Assembly: GCA_016710275.1 (NCBI GenBank)
Contig: JADJXS010000001.1
Location: 4,030,001 to 4,094,000 of the forward strand
Source of the DNA: Phycisphaerales bacterium
Lineage (GTDB): Bacteria > Planctomycetota > Phycisphaerae > UBA1845 > Fen-1342
Length of the DNA stretch: 64,000 nt
Direction: 5' to 3'
In this document: piece by piece, positions 25,992-34,325 of the stretch
Layout: every line of letters starts with the position of its first letter
Numbering within the stretch: the stretch's first letter is position 1
The notes under the pieces: generated by a model
The model's database searches: none
Told to the model about the DNA's origin: nothing
Seen by the model: only the letters and a program-made list of their open reading frames with translations
Translations under genes and position numbers: made by a program

Positions 25992-27356
25992 ATGGGGCAC
26001 GGACCTGAGCGGATGGTGATGGACACTCTCTGGCTTCAGATCGCGGTGATCCTCGCGCTGACGCTGCTCAACGCGGTATTCGCGATGTCCGAGATCGCCG
26101 TCGTGTCCAGCCGCAAGGCCCGCCTGCGGCAGCGGTCCGACGACGGCGACGCCGGCGCTCGCGTCGCGCTGGAGCTGATCGACAACCCCGATCGCTTTCT
26201 CTCGACGATCCAGGTCGGCATCACGCTCATCGGCGTCGTCTCCGGCGCCTTCGGCGGCGCCACGATGGCCGATGACGTCGGCGACCTCTTCCGCGGCATC
26301 CCCTGGCTCGCGGCGTGGGCGGACGCCATCGGCTTCGTGCTGGTCGTGGTCCTCATCACGTTTGTCACGCTGGTGCTCGGGGAGCTGGTACCCAAGCGGA
26401 TCGCGCTGCTGAACCCGGAGGCGATCGCTTCCTACGTAGCGCGGCCGATGCGCGGCCTGTCGCGCGCCGCCGGTCCGGCGGTCAGCCTGCTGAGCGTTTC
26501 CACCGGCATGATCCTGCGCACGCTGCGCCTGCGCGACGTCGTGGCGCCGCCCGTGACGCAGGAGGAAATCTCGATCATGATCGAGCAGGGGCAGCAGGCC
26601 GGCATCTTCGAGAAAGTCGAACGCGATCTGGTCGAGCGCGTCTTCCGCCTCGGTGATCGGCACGTCAGCGCCGTCATGACGCCGCGGACCGGGATCGTGT
26701 GGATCGACATCGAAGAGCCGATCGGCGACGCCATGCGCGCGATGACCTCCGCCCCGCACACCTACTACCCCGTCTGCCGCGGCAGCGTCGAGCACGTCGT
26801 CGGAATGGTGTCCGTCAAGGACCAGTGGGTGCGCATGGTGAACAAGCAGCCGCCCGACATCAAAGCCACCCTGATGCCGCCGCTGTTCGTACCCGAGAAT
26901 GTCCCCGCCCTGCGACTGCTCGAGCAGTTCAAGCAGGCCGGGCGGCACGTCGCACTGGTCGTCGATGAGTACGGCAGCGTCAGCGGGCTGGTCACGCTCA
27001 ACGACGTACTCGAGGCAATCGTCGGCGACATGCCGGCCAGCAACCGCCCCGAGGATCAGGACGCCGTGCAGCGCCCGGACGGAAGCTGGCTGATCGACGG
27101 CGGCGCCACAATCGACCGCGTGATGGAGCTGTGCCACATCGACGAGGTTCCCGAGGAGGACGAGGGGCTGTATGACACGCTGGCCGGAATGCTGATGGCC
27201 CGGCTGGGGCGCATCCCGCGCGTCGGGGACTCGCTTTCCTGGCTCGAGGCGAAATTCGAGGTCGTGGACATGGACGGCCACCGCGTGGACAAGGTGCTGG
27301 TCCATCCGCCCCCGCCCGAGCCGACCCCCGGCGGCGCAGAGGCTCCCGCCCCGTGA
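25992..27356 (+). CDS. CorC/CNNM family membrane protein (DUF21, CBS pair, CorC domain)
   Basis: A 454-residue protein with a DUF21 membrane domain (about residues 10-200, three to four helices, FVTLVLGELVPKRIAL), a CBS pair (about 215-345, VMTPRTGIVWID and LVVDEYGSVSGLVTL), and a C-terminal CorC_HlyC domain (about 365-440). The family includes magnesium and cobalt efflux proteins and TlyC-type proteins wrongly called haemolysins; ion transport linked to nucleotide sensing is the likely role. ATGs at 25992, 26013 and 26019 are all possible. Its stop overlaps the GTG of the next transporter, so the two are probably coupled. Confidence 0.9.
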   Translation: MGHGPERMVMDTLWLQIAVILALTLLNAVFAMSEIAVVSSRKARLRQRSDDGDAGARVALELIDNPDRFLSTIQVGITLIGVVSGAFGGATMADDVGDLFRGIPWLAAWADAIGFVLVVVLITFVTLVLGELVPKRIALLNPEAIASYVARPMRGLSRAAGPAVSLLSVSTGMILRTLRLRDVVAPPVTQEEISIMIEQGQQAGIFEKVERDLVERVFRLGDRHVSAVMTPRTGIVWIDIEEPIGDAMRAMTSAPHTYYPVCRGSVEHVVGMVSVKDQWVRMVNKQPPDIKATLMPPLFVPENVPALRLLEQFKQAGRHVALVVDEYGSVSGLVTLNDVLEAIVGDMPASNRPEDQDAVQRPDGSWLIDGGATIDRVMELCHIDEVPEEDEGLYDTLAGMLMARLGRIPRVGDSLSWLEAKFEVVDMDGHRVDKVLVHPPPPEPTPGGAEAPAP

Positions 27357-28477
27357 CGTCGACCTTCATCCCGCGCCCCTGGCTCGGCGTGCTGGCGCTG
27401 CTCGCCTGCGCCACGCTGTGGAGCATGAACGGGCCGCTGATCAAGATCCTCAACCGCCCCGACGCGATGGACCGCGCCCTGCGGCTGTTCGGCTTTTCCG
27501 GAACTTCCGGCCTCGACGCCCCGCCGCCTGACACCGAGCCTTCAGACTCCGCGCCGCCGGACTCCGCGCCTTCAGACTCCGCGACAAGCGCAGCAGCACC
27601 CGTTGCGCCGGCCGCCACGCGCGACGCCGGCCCAGGCGCCGCAGTCGGCGCAGACGCGCAGATCGCCGCGACGGACAAGACCCAGCACGAAGTCCGTCCC
27701 GTCTCCCCGTGGACCATCGCCTCCTATCGCTCGCTGCTGGGGGCGGCGATCTTCGTCCCGCTGGCGTGGCCGCACCGCGGCACGCTGCGCCGCGTGAAGC
27801 TGCGCTGGATCCTGGCCGGCGTGATCCTGTTCATCCTGATGACGACCACCTTCGTCGTCGCCAACACGCTCACCACCGCCTCCAACGCGATCGTGTTGCA
27901 ATACACGGCGCCACTGGTCGTATTCGCACTGTCGCCGCTGGTGCTGGGGGAGCGCCCCAGCGCCGGCGAAGGATGGGTGCTGCTGATCGTGCTCGTCGGC
28001 GTCGGCGTGATCTTCTTCGCCCAGCCCGCGGGCGACACGCTCGGCCTCGTGATCTCGCTCTCCAGCGGCCTCTGGTACGGTGCACTGACCGTCGCCCTGC
28101 GCGGCTTGCGCGAGGTCGATGCACGCGTCGTGGTCGGCATGAACACGCTCTGCTCGGGGCTGGTGCTGCTGCCGCTCGTGGCGCTGTACGGCTCGTTCTC
28201 CGTGACGCCCTTCCAACTGGCGATGCTGGCCCTGCTGGGAATCGCCCAGTTCGCCACCCCCTACCTGCTCTTTTCCTACGGCGTGCGACACGTCGAGGCG
28301 CACCGCGCGTCGCTCATCACGCTGCTCGAAGTGTTCCTCAACCCCCTGCTCACCTGGCTGGTCGTCGCCGAGGCGCCCGGCAGCGCCACCCTCCTGGGCG
28401 GGCCGATCATCGTGCTGGGCGTCGTGGCCTGGATCTTCGCCACCCTGCGGCGGCGGTCGGCTCACAAGCGCCAGTAA
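27353..28477 (+). CDS. EamA/DMT-superfamily transporter with disordered loop
   Basis: A 374-residue inner membrane transporter with about ten helices and two EamA halves (NTLTTASNAIVLQYTAPLVVF; PYLLFSYGVRHVEAHRASLI). It likely exports small metabolites, with substrate unknown. An unusual low-complexity insert of about 85 residues, rich in Ser, Asp, Pro and Ala (about residues 45-115), separates helix 1 from helix 2. The start is GTG 27353, whose GTGA overlaps the stop of the CorC-like gene. It is convergent with the zinc-ribbon gene, whose 3' end overlaps by 16 bp. Confidence 0.88.
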   Translation: MTSTFIPRPWLGVLALLACATLWSMNGPLIKILNRPDAMDRALRLFGFSGTSGLDAPPPDTEPSDSAPPDSAPSDSATSAAAPVAPAATRDAGPGAAVGADAQIAATDKTQHEVRPVSPWTIASYRSLLGAAIFVPLAWPHRGTLRRVKLRWILAGVILFILMTTTFVVANTLTTASNAIVLQYTAPLVVFALSPLVLGERPSAGEGWVLLIVLVGVGVIFFAQPAGDTLGLVISLSSGLWYGALTVALRGLREVDARVVVGMNTLCSGLVLLPLVALYGSFSVTPFQLAMLALLGIAQFATPYLLFSYGVRHVEAHRASLITLLEVFLNPLLTWLVVAEAPGSATLLGGPIIVLGVVAWIFATLRRRSAHKRQ

Positions 28478-29223
28478 ATGAACAGCAGGATTCCCGCCAC
28501 CCCCAGGGCCAATCCCAGCGCCGACAGGAGCGTGTTCCGCGGCCGCGTCGCCCGCGAAAGCCCCAGCCCGCCGCACGCCAGCGCGATCATCGCGCAGATC
28601 AGCAGCACCCCGGTCACCGCCGACGCCAGCGAAATCCCCCCCAGCACCACGCTCGCGATCGCCAGCCCACCCACCTCCGAATCGCGTGCCGTCGGCGCCG
28701 CCTCGATCGTGAACGGAACCCCGCACTCCCCGCACGCATTCGCATCAATGTCGCAGCGACCGCCGCAGCGCGGGCACTCGATGAACAGCGAGCCGTCCTC
28801 TGCGCGGCCGATCTGCGGCGCCTGGGAGCCGCTGGCCGCGTAGGCATGCATCGGCGTCGGATTCTCACCATCCGGGCTGACCTCCGCATCACCCCGCGGC
28901 TGCCCCGTGTCCGGATCGACGTGCGGCACGATGAACGTCGCCGCGCAGGTCGGGCAGCGCCCGCTCTGGCCGCACATCCCCGTGTTCGTCTCCAGCAAAG
29001 CCCGGCAGCGCCCGCAGGCGAAGTTGAACGCCCGATCCGAGCCGCCCGGCGGCCGCCGACCACGGACCACCACCCCCGGAGGCCCCGGCTCGGGGACGCG
29101 CACCACCCCCGAGCAAAGCGGGCAGCGCACGTCGCGCTCCACCCACTCCGCGCGCACCGTGATCGGCCGGTTGCAATGCACGCAACTGATCGAGAAACGC
29201 GGTTGTGTGAATGCGGCCGTCAT
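28462..29223 (-). CDS. Zinc-ribbon membrane protein, unknown function
   Basis: A 253-residue protein with three zinc-ribbon-like CxxC pairs: CVHCNRP with CPLC, CGRC with CPTC, and CPRCGGRC with CGEC. The C-terminus has about three hydrophobic segments (about 185-250, SVVLGGISLASAVTGVLLI), reminiscent of DUF4190-type tails. ATG 29223 is chosen because the preceding in-frame stretch is only arginine-rich. It may be a membrane-tethered nucleic-acid or protein adaptor, but nothing shows the function. Confidence 0.6.
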   Translation of the reverse strand: MTAAFTQPRFSISCVHCNRPITVRAEWVERDVRCPLCSGVVRVPEPGPPGVVVRGRRPPGGSDRAFNFACGRCRALLETNTGMCGQSGRCPTCAATFIVPHVDPDTGQPRGDAEVSPDGENPTPMHAYAASGSQAPQIGRAEDGSLFIECPRCGGRCDIDANACGECGVPFTIEAAPTARDSEVGGLAIASVVLGGISLASAVTGVLLICAMIALACGGLGLSRATRPRNTLLSALGLALGVAGILLFIYWRL

Positions 29224-29400
29224 GCGCCAGCCCCGCAAGCGTCCGGGCAGCCGGGTCCGGCGGCGCTTGAACACCACCCGGGCCGGTCGTATCCTACCCT
29301 CCCGGGAAGCGGGGGTGCGCCGCCCGAGCGGTGCTGCCGCGACTTTCCGCCGTCCGACCGCACCGCCGCCGTCGCCGCGCCGCAGGAGTCAGCCCCTCCG

Positions 29401-30048
29401 ATGACAATCGCCCGCACCCTTCGATCCGCCGCGCCCGTCACACTGCTTTCCGCGCTGTTGTTGGCGCTCGCCGGCTGCCAACTGGTCGCGATGCCCTTCA
29501 TCATGTGGGGCGCGGAGCCGACCAAGGACGTACCCGCGGAATTCCCGCACCTCCAGAATCGCGAGATCTGCCTCGTCGTCTGGTGCGATTCGGACACCCT
29601 CTTCGAATACCCCAACGTCCGGCTTGAAGTGTCCGAGTACGTCGCCTTTGCCATGAAAGCGTCGGTGAAGGGCGCGACGTTCACCTCCAACCGCCGCGTC
29701 ACCGAGCTTCAATCGCGCGAGCCGCGCTGGGAGCGCGAGCCGCCGGCCAAGCTGGGCGCGAAGCTGGGAGCCGAGCGCGTGCTGACGATCGAGCTGACGC
29801 AGTACTCCATGCGCGAACCCGACAATCCGCATCTCTATCGCGGCCGGATCGCCGCCAACCTGCGCGTCTATGACGCCGCCAGCCCGGAATCGCGCTGGCT
29901 GTGGCAGGGAACCGTCGAGGTCGCCTACCCGCCCGATTCGGTCGGCGCATGGGGCGTTCCCGAGACGCAGATCCGCCGCGGGGCGATGGAGCTGTTCGCC
30001 TCCGAGGTCGCCGGCAAATTCCACGACCGCAAGATCAAGGCGAAGTGA
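29401..30048 (+). CDS. Predicted lipoprotein, first of a tandem pair
   Basis: A 215-residue protein with a lipoprotein signal (LALAGC, cysteine near residue 23), hence anchored to a membrane. The mature part has no recognised domain; it contains GAKLGAERVLTIELTQYS and ends in a helix-rich segment, FASEVAGKFHDRKIKAK. ATG 29401 gives the signal peptide. The next gene starts one base after the stop, has the same size, and shares the pattern of a GA-x-VL strand and a C-terminal helix, so the two are likely paralogues acting together. Confidence 0.7.
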   Translation: MTIARTLRSAAPVTLLSALLLALAGCQLVAMPFIMWGAEPTKDVPAEFPHLQNREICLVVWCDSDTLFEYPNVRLEVSEYVAFAMKASVKGATFTSNRRVTELQSREPRWEREPPAKLGAKLGAERVLTIELTQYSMREPDNPHLYRGRIAANLRVYDAASPESRWLWQGTVEVAYPPDSVGAWGVPETQIRRGAMELFASEVAGKFHDRKIKAK

Positions 30049-30049
30049 A

Positions 30050-30700
30050 ATGCACCGACGCGGGCGCCTGCTGCATTCGGCGCTGCTGCTGGCGCTGCTG
30101 ACACCGGCCGGCTGCGGCTGGCTCGGTGCGGCGATCTACCTCCTCCGCCCGCCCGTCACCACCAAGGCCGAGTTCCGCTTTCAAGGGCGGGTCGCGATCA
30201 TCATCGAAACCGCCCGCAGCCACGAGGAAAACCCGCTCTTCTCGCAGGCGCTCTACGACGCCTTCTGCGAAAACCTGGTGACCGCCAAGGCGCCGATCGA
30301 CGCCATTCCGCTCGAGAAATTCCATCGACTGCGGCAGGACAATCCCGACTTCGCCTCCTGGGGCATCCAGCGCATCGGCCACGCCCTCGGCGCGGATCAG
30401 GTGCTCTACATCCGGCTGGCGCGCCTGCAATTCCAGGAGTTCCCCGGCGCACCGCTGATCGAGCCGCGCGTCGCCGCCAGCCTGATCGTCGTCGGCACCA
30501 GCGCCCCGGCGGACAAGCCGCGCCTCTGGCCCGAAGCGATCGAGGGCCGCGAGCTGACCCTCTCGCGCCAGACGCGCGACGCCGCCGACCCCCGCGCGCT
30601 CGACGAAGAAGCCACGAGAATGGGCCGCGAGTTCGCCCACATCATCGCCCGGTTCTTCCACGACTATGACGCGGAGGAGCCGCTCCAGAAGGAGCGCTGA
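30050..30700 (+). CDS. Predicted lipoprotein, second of a tandem pair
   Basis: A 216-residue protein with a lipobox (TPAGC, cysteine near residue 22). The mature part contains IGHALGADQVLYIRLARLQ, comparable to the VLTIELTQY strand of the preceding lipoprotein, and a C-terminal helix IIARFFHDYDAEE. No known domain is recognised. The gene starts one base after the first lipoprotein stop. A FecCD-type permease follows at once, so an envelope or uptake role is possible but not shown. Confidence 0.7.
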   Translation: MHRRGRLLHSALLLALLTPAGCGWLGAAIYLLRPPVTTKAEFRFQGRVAIIIETARSHEENPLFSQALYDAFCENLVTAKAPIDAIPLEKFHRLRQDNPDFASWGIQRIGHALGADQVLYIRLARLQFQEFPGAPLIEPRVAASLIVVGTSAPADKPRLWPEAIEGRELTLSRQTRDAADPRALDEEATRMGREFAHIIARFFHDYDAEEPLQKER

Positions 30701-30703
30701 CCC

Positions 30704-31783
30704 ATCGATGCGCCCGCGACCGGTCCGCTGCCCGCCGGCGAACAGGCGCGCCCCGGCAACCCGCCCAGCGCGGGACCGCCGCGAGCCGCGCGGCTGCTGC
30801 CCGCCGCGGGGCTGCTTCTTGCATCCGCGATCCTGGTCGCTCTCTCGGCACTGGTCGGCTATTCCCCCGAGGCCCACGGCCCGCGCATCGGCGTGCCCTC
30901 GCCGGAAATTCTTCGCGATTTCCGCATCCCCCGCGCTGCGCTGGCCGCGGTCGCCGGGGCCGGGCTGGCCCTGGGCGGCGTCGTTTTTCAATCCATCTTT
31001 CGCAACCCGCTGGCCACGCCCTACACGCTGGGCATCGACGCCGGCGCTGCGCTCGGCGCGGCAATCGGCTTCCTCACGCTCTCCTCTTCCACGCTGGCCG
31101 CCTTCACCCTGTGGGGCATCACGCTCGAATACTCCCGTCTGACGCTGCTGGCGCTGGCCGGCGCGATCGGCGCCATCGCGCTGGTCTACCTGATGTCGCG
31201 CCTGCGCGGCGGACACGACCTGACCCGCCTGCTGCTGGGAGGTGTGTGCATTTCCTACCTCGCCGCCGCGGGAATCATGCTGGCGACCTACCTGGCCAAC
31301 CGGGCCGTGACCAATGAGATTCTCTACTGGATCATGGGCTCGCTGGCGCGGCATCGGCCCGCGGCCGTACTCGAAATCACGGCCATCCTGATCCCCGTAG
31401 CCATGCTTTCGATGACGCTGCACCGCGCGCTGGACCTGCTGGCGATGGGCGATGTCATGGCGGCGGCCCGCGGCGTCGCCGTCGGCCGCGTGATCTGGGG
31501 TTGTCTGCTCTCAGTCGGCCTGCTTACCGCCGCCATCGTTGCCCACTGCGGGCCGATCGGCTTCGTTGGATTGATGATCCCGCACTTCTGCCGCGCGTGC
31601 GTCGGCCCGCGCGCCGGACCGCTCCTGTTGGTGTCCATGGCGGTTGGCGCTGCGTTTCTGGCGGTCTGTGACGCGGCGGCGCGCTCGATCAGCGCCTACG
31701 AAATTCCCGTCGGCGTCATCACCAATATTCTCGGCGCCGCGTTCTTCTTCTGGTTGCTGACTGTCGCCGATCGGCGTACATAG
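30704..31783 (+). CDS. FecCD/BtuC-type ABC transporter permease, start codon unclear
   Basis: A permease of iron-siderophore or cobalamin importers. RIPRAALAAVAGAGLALGG, FRNPLATPYTLGIDAGAALG and GPIGFVGLMIPHFCR are the family's conserved blocks. The usual helix 1 (RLLPAAGLLLASAILVALSA) is encoded in frame upstream of the first normal start codon, GTG 30893. Between the in-frame stop at 30698-30700 and that GTG there is no ATG, GTG or TTG. ATC 30704, with AAGGAG upstream at good spacing, or a CTG would give about 359 residues, the normal length. No binding protein or ATPase gene is adjacent. Confidence 0.8.
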   Translation: MDAPATGPLPAGEQARPGNPPSAGPPRAARLLPAAGLLLASAILVALSALVGYSPEAHGPRIGVPSPEILRDFRIPRAALAAVAGAGLALGGVVFQSIFRNPLATPYTLGIDAGAALGAAIGFLTLSSSTLAAFTLWGITLEYSRLTLLALAGAIGAIALVYLMSRLRGGHDLTRLLLGGVCISYLAAAGIMLATYLANRAVTNEILYWIMGSLARHRPAAVLEITAILIPVAMLSMTLHRALDLLAMGDVMAAARGVAVGRVIWGCLLSVGLLTAAIVAHCGPIGFVGLMIPHFCRACVGPRAGPLLLVSMAVGAAFLAVCDAAARSISAYEIPVGVITNILGAAFFFWLLTVADRRT

Positions 31784-31799
31784 CGCGCCTCGACCCCGG

Positions 31800-32261
31800 T
31801 CAACCTCGAAAGGTCGGCCGTGACAGAATAACTGCCACTCCCCCGTACAGCGGACCTTCAATTGCAGCCAGTTCGTGCTCGATATCGTCCCGCCCCCCGA
31901 GCTTGCTCGCCCACCAGCCGTCGGCCACCTGCCGCGCAGCATGAGTGGGAACACCGCCCGGATCCGTGAAAATCGCTACCTTCTGCCGGGCCGCCGCCAA
32001 CGATGAGTCCGCTTGATCCAGGTAGCCCAGAGTCCCAAACGCAGCCACAAACGCGTCAAGCGTGACGGCTCGCGGTGCGTTTGACGGCCAGTAGGCCTGG
32101 TGCATCGCATCCGGCCACCACCAGCGCTCTACGTCGGCCGCCGCCCATGCGATGCAGTTGTAGCCCCCATCAACCGGACTTGTGAGTCGAAAATTGCCTT
32201 CTCGCAGCAGCGGGAACTTGTCTCGCACACCTGCCAGGAACTCGTGCTCTTGGGGCGTCAT
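31800..32261 (-). CDS. DUF7689-like protein, third gene of a cassette
   Basis: A 153-residue protein with FRLTSPVDGGYNCIAWAA near residue 25, WWWPDAMHQAYWP near 47, and PTHAARQVADGWWASKLGG near 105. I recognise this as the family now called DUF7689, which has no established function. The conserved Cys (NCIAW) and His (PTHAAR) might be catalytic, but that is speculation. Its ATG overlaps the stop of the preceding gene (ATGA), so it belongs to a translationally coupled three-gene unit. Confidence 0.75.
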   Translation of the reverse strand: MTPQEHEFLAGVRDKFPLLREGNFRLTSPVDGGYNCIAWAAADVERWWWPDAMHQAYWPSNAPRAVTLDAFVAAFGTLGYLDQADSSLAAARQKVAIFTDPGGVPTHAARQVADGWWASKLGGRDDIEHELAAIEGPLYGGVAVILSRPTFRG

Positions 32262-32725
32262 TGTTCAACGAGTCCTCGCTCGGCTGCCCAACGCAGCCAA
32301 CCGTCGCGCATGCGGCTGACGGACCCGCGGTCACAAGGCGGGATCGGGTCCTCACCCGATATCGCCTTCAGCGCCCAATACCAGTATCCCTGCCGCTCTC
32401 GAAGTTCGTCGATGATCAACGGGAGCGCATCGGGGCCCATCCCAATGATGGCCTGGTACGACGGGTGCATCGCAATCTCGGTGACGGAGGAGAGCCAGAC
32501 CGTCTCTTCGCGCCATCGCCGTGCGAGACCGGCAAATCGCTCGCGCCGCCCTCCGGACCGGCTCCACGCTGCTGAGCGCAGGTGATCGTACGCATTCCCG
32601 ATCTGCTGCTTAACGCTCTCGGCTTGCGGGCTGGCGCCCAGCGAGACCACCGTCAGCAACCGCGCAAGCGCCTGCGGCCAGGTGAACCCGATTGGCGGGG
32701 GACGACGTACTCCGGCCGCGCTCAT
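32258..32725 (-). CDS. Conserved protein of unknown function, second gene of a cassette
   Basis: A 155-residue soluble protein. The C-terminal half has a well-formed pattern: W-x-x-E near residue 70, HPSYQAIIGMGPDALPLII near 87, then YWYWALKAISGEDPIP and a closing WLRWAAERG. I have seen this type as a hypothetical protein in other bacteria but know no function. It overlaps both neighbours by four bases (ATGA), being between the TIGR04255-like and DUF7689-like genes. Confidence 0.7.
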   Translation of the reverse strand: MSAAGVRRPPPIGFTWPQALARLLTVVSLGASPQAESVKQQIGNAYDHLRSAAWSRSGGRRERFAGLARRWREETVWLSSVTEIAMHPSYQAIIGMGPDALPLIIDELRERQGYWYWALKAISGEDPIPPCDRGSVSRMRDGWLRWAAERGLVEQ

Positions 32726-33450
32726 TCAAACCTCCGAAGCGCCTCTGGTGTCAGGCTTTCAAAGAACAGACGGTTCTTGATTGATCGCAGATCCTCGATT
32801 CGGGACCATGCTTCGTCTTCTTCGATCCCCGCGGGACTGACAACAAACGCGTCGATATCCAGTATGCACTCGTCGCTGTTCTCGCTCAGCGCCTCCGTGA
32901 CAATAGCGGATGCGCCGTTCTCGAACGGAATGACCAGGCGCAGCAGAAACCCCGCCACAGTCTGCGGCAGACGATCTGCAATGCAAAATGTCGTGGCAAA
33001 GACCCGCTCCGGCGTCTCATCCGGACCCAGGACAATGCGATTGATGTACCTCGCGGCGATGCGCGTGACTCGTTCCGGCTGCGCCGCTGCGCGATAGCAG
33101 CCCCAGAGCCGCCTGGCGCAGCTTCGCAGATCATCCCATGACGTGTAGGGCACAAGTCGAGACACCGTAAAGCCGTCCAGGCTGAACTGTGCAACCCACT
33201 GTCCATCTGCGGACCTCAGCATCACCCCGACAGGCGCGGGGGCCTGCGCCGAGACGCTCGCCCCACCCTCACTGGAAAGGCTGACCTCGCTCGCAAACTG
33301 CCGAATCTCCTCCCGTCTGGGAAACTCTGCGGCCAGCGAGTCCGCGCAGGCGCGCAGCACGTCGACCGTCACGACCGGTGACTTTCGGGTGCGCACGTCG
33401 ATCAGCCCCTCAACGATGGGGGCATTCCTAAGCGTCGGCCAGTTGGTCAT
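32722..33450 (-). CDS. TIGR04255-family protein, first gene of a cassette
   Basis: A 242-residue protein beginning with LRNAPIVEGLIDVR, the conserved opening of the sporadically distributed TIGR04255 family. WVAQFSLDGFTVSRLVPYTSW and ARYINRIVLG follow at the expected distances. The family function is unknown; its patchy distribution suggests accessory or conflict genes. It leads a unit of three overlapping genes. The upstream 33451-33695 is a divergent promoter region shared with the lipoprotein gene at 33696. Confidence 0.85.
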   Translation of the reverse strand: MTNWPTLRNAPIVEGLIDVRTRKSPVVTVDVLRACADSLAAEFPRREEIRQFASEVSLSSEGGASVSAQAPAPVGVMLRSADGQWVAQFSLDGFTVSRLVPYTSWDDLRSCARRLWGCYRAAAQPERVTRIAARYINRIVLGPDETPERVFATTFCIADRLPQTVAGFLLRLVIPFENGASAIVTEALSENSDECILDIDAFVVSPAGIEEDEAWSRIEDLRSIKNRLFFESLTPEALRRFE

Positions 33451-33695
33451 GACAATCCGATTTCAGGTCGCGAAATCCTACCGGGTCGATTCTATCAACC
33501 TCCGAGGACGCTGTCCCGTTCCAGTGGAGCGCGTATGCTCAAGCCGGGGTGACCAGGAATTGCAACGGACTGTCGCCGATCGGCGCAGGTGATCGCCCCG
33601 ATGCGCCAATCGGCGCGATCTGTCGCAATCTGTTGGATTCTGAAGCCGCACCGCCTCGATATCCCGCGCGCCGGGCATCCGGTTACGATTGCGAT

Positions 33696-34325
33696 ATGTC
33701 GCGGATCACGTTATTCCGGCGCACCCGCCGCCAATACGCCACCATGGCGATCACGCTCGCAGCGCTTTTCGCGCTTTCCGGACTTTCCGGCTGCGAGCGC
33801 GATCCCGCCGGCGCGGGCGCCGGCATGACCGCCCACGGCGACCGCCCGGTCATCCCCCCGCCCGCCACGCGACCCGTCTACGAATTCGCCCCCGGATTGC
33901 GCACCGCCCACCCGGAGGCCTGTGATTTCGTCACCGAGTTTCTCAACATCTGCCTGGCCGGCGACTACAACGGCTACCGCCGCATGGTCACGCGCCGCCG
34001 CGACCCCGAAACCCGCGAACGATTCCAAGCCATCTATTACGCGATTCGCAGCGTCCGCATCGACGACGTCGCCCCGCAGAGCGTCCGCGATCTCGCCGAC
34101 GAGGCATTCCTCGTCACCGCCACCGTCGACTTCGACCCCGCCGCGCGCGTCGCCGTGCGCGGCAGCGAGCGGCGGATCGCGCTGCTGGTCTTCCGCGAAG
34201 ACGGCGCGTGGCGGATGGCCCCGGCCCCGGCGTCGCTCCAGCCGGCCCGCGACGACGGCCTGCAACCGGCCTCCGCACCGACCTCCGCGCCGGACTACCC
34301 GTGGGACGTGGACGTCGACTACTGA
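33696..34325 (+). CDS. Predicted lipoprotein, unknown function
   Basis: A 209-residue protein with a signal peptide and lipobox (LSGLSGC, cysteine near residue 29). The mature part resembles a small NTF2-like or DUF4878-type domain (about 65-165), with FLNICLAGDYNGYRRMV and a later FREDGAWRM, the usual end strand of such domains. ATG 33696 gives the export signal. Its TGA overlaps the ATG of the next gene, so the two are coupled. Confidence 0.7.
   Translation: MSRITLFRRTRRQYATMAITLAALFALSGLSGCERDPAGAGAGMTAHGDRPVIPPPATRPVYEFAPGLRTAHPEACDFVTEFLNICLAGDYNGYRRMVTRRRDPETRERFQAIYYAIRSVRIDDVAPQSVRDLADEAFLVTATVDFDPAARVAVRGSERRIALLVFREDGAWRMAPAPASLQPARDDGLQPASAPTSAPDYPWDVDVDY

Noticed and set aside
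33570..33640. Recurrent CCGATCGGCGC and CAATCGGCGC words here and near 14480, 15640, 31770 and 36430
   Set aside because: The word is a short GC palindrome expected to be frequent in such DNA; I cannot show over-representation without counting across the genome.
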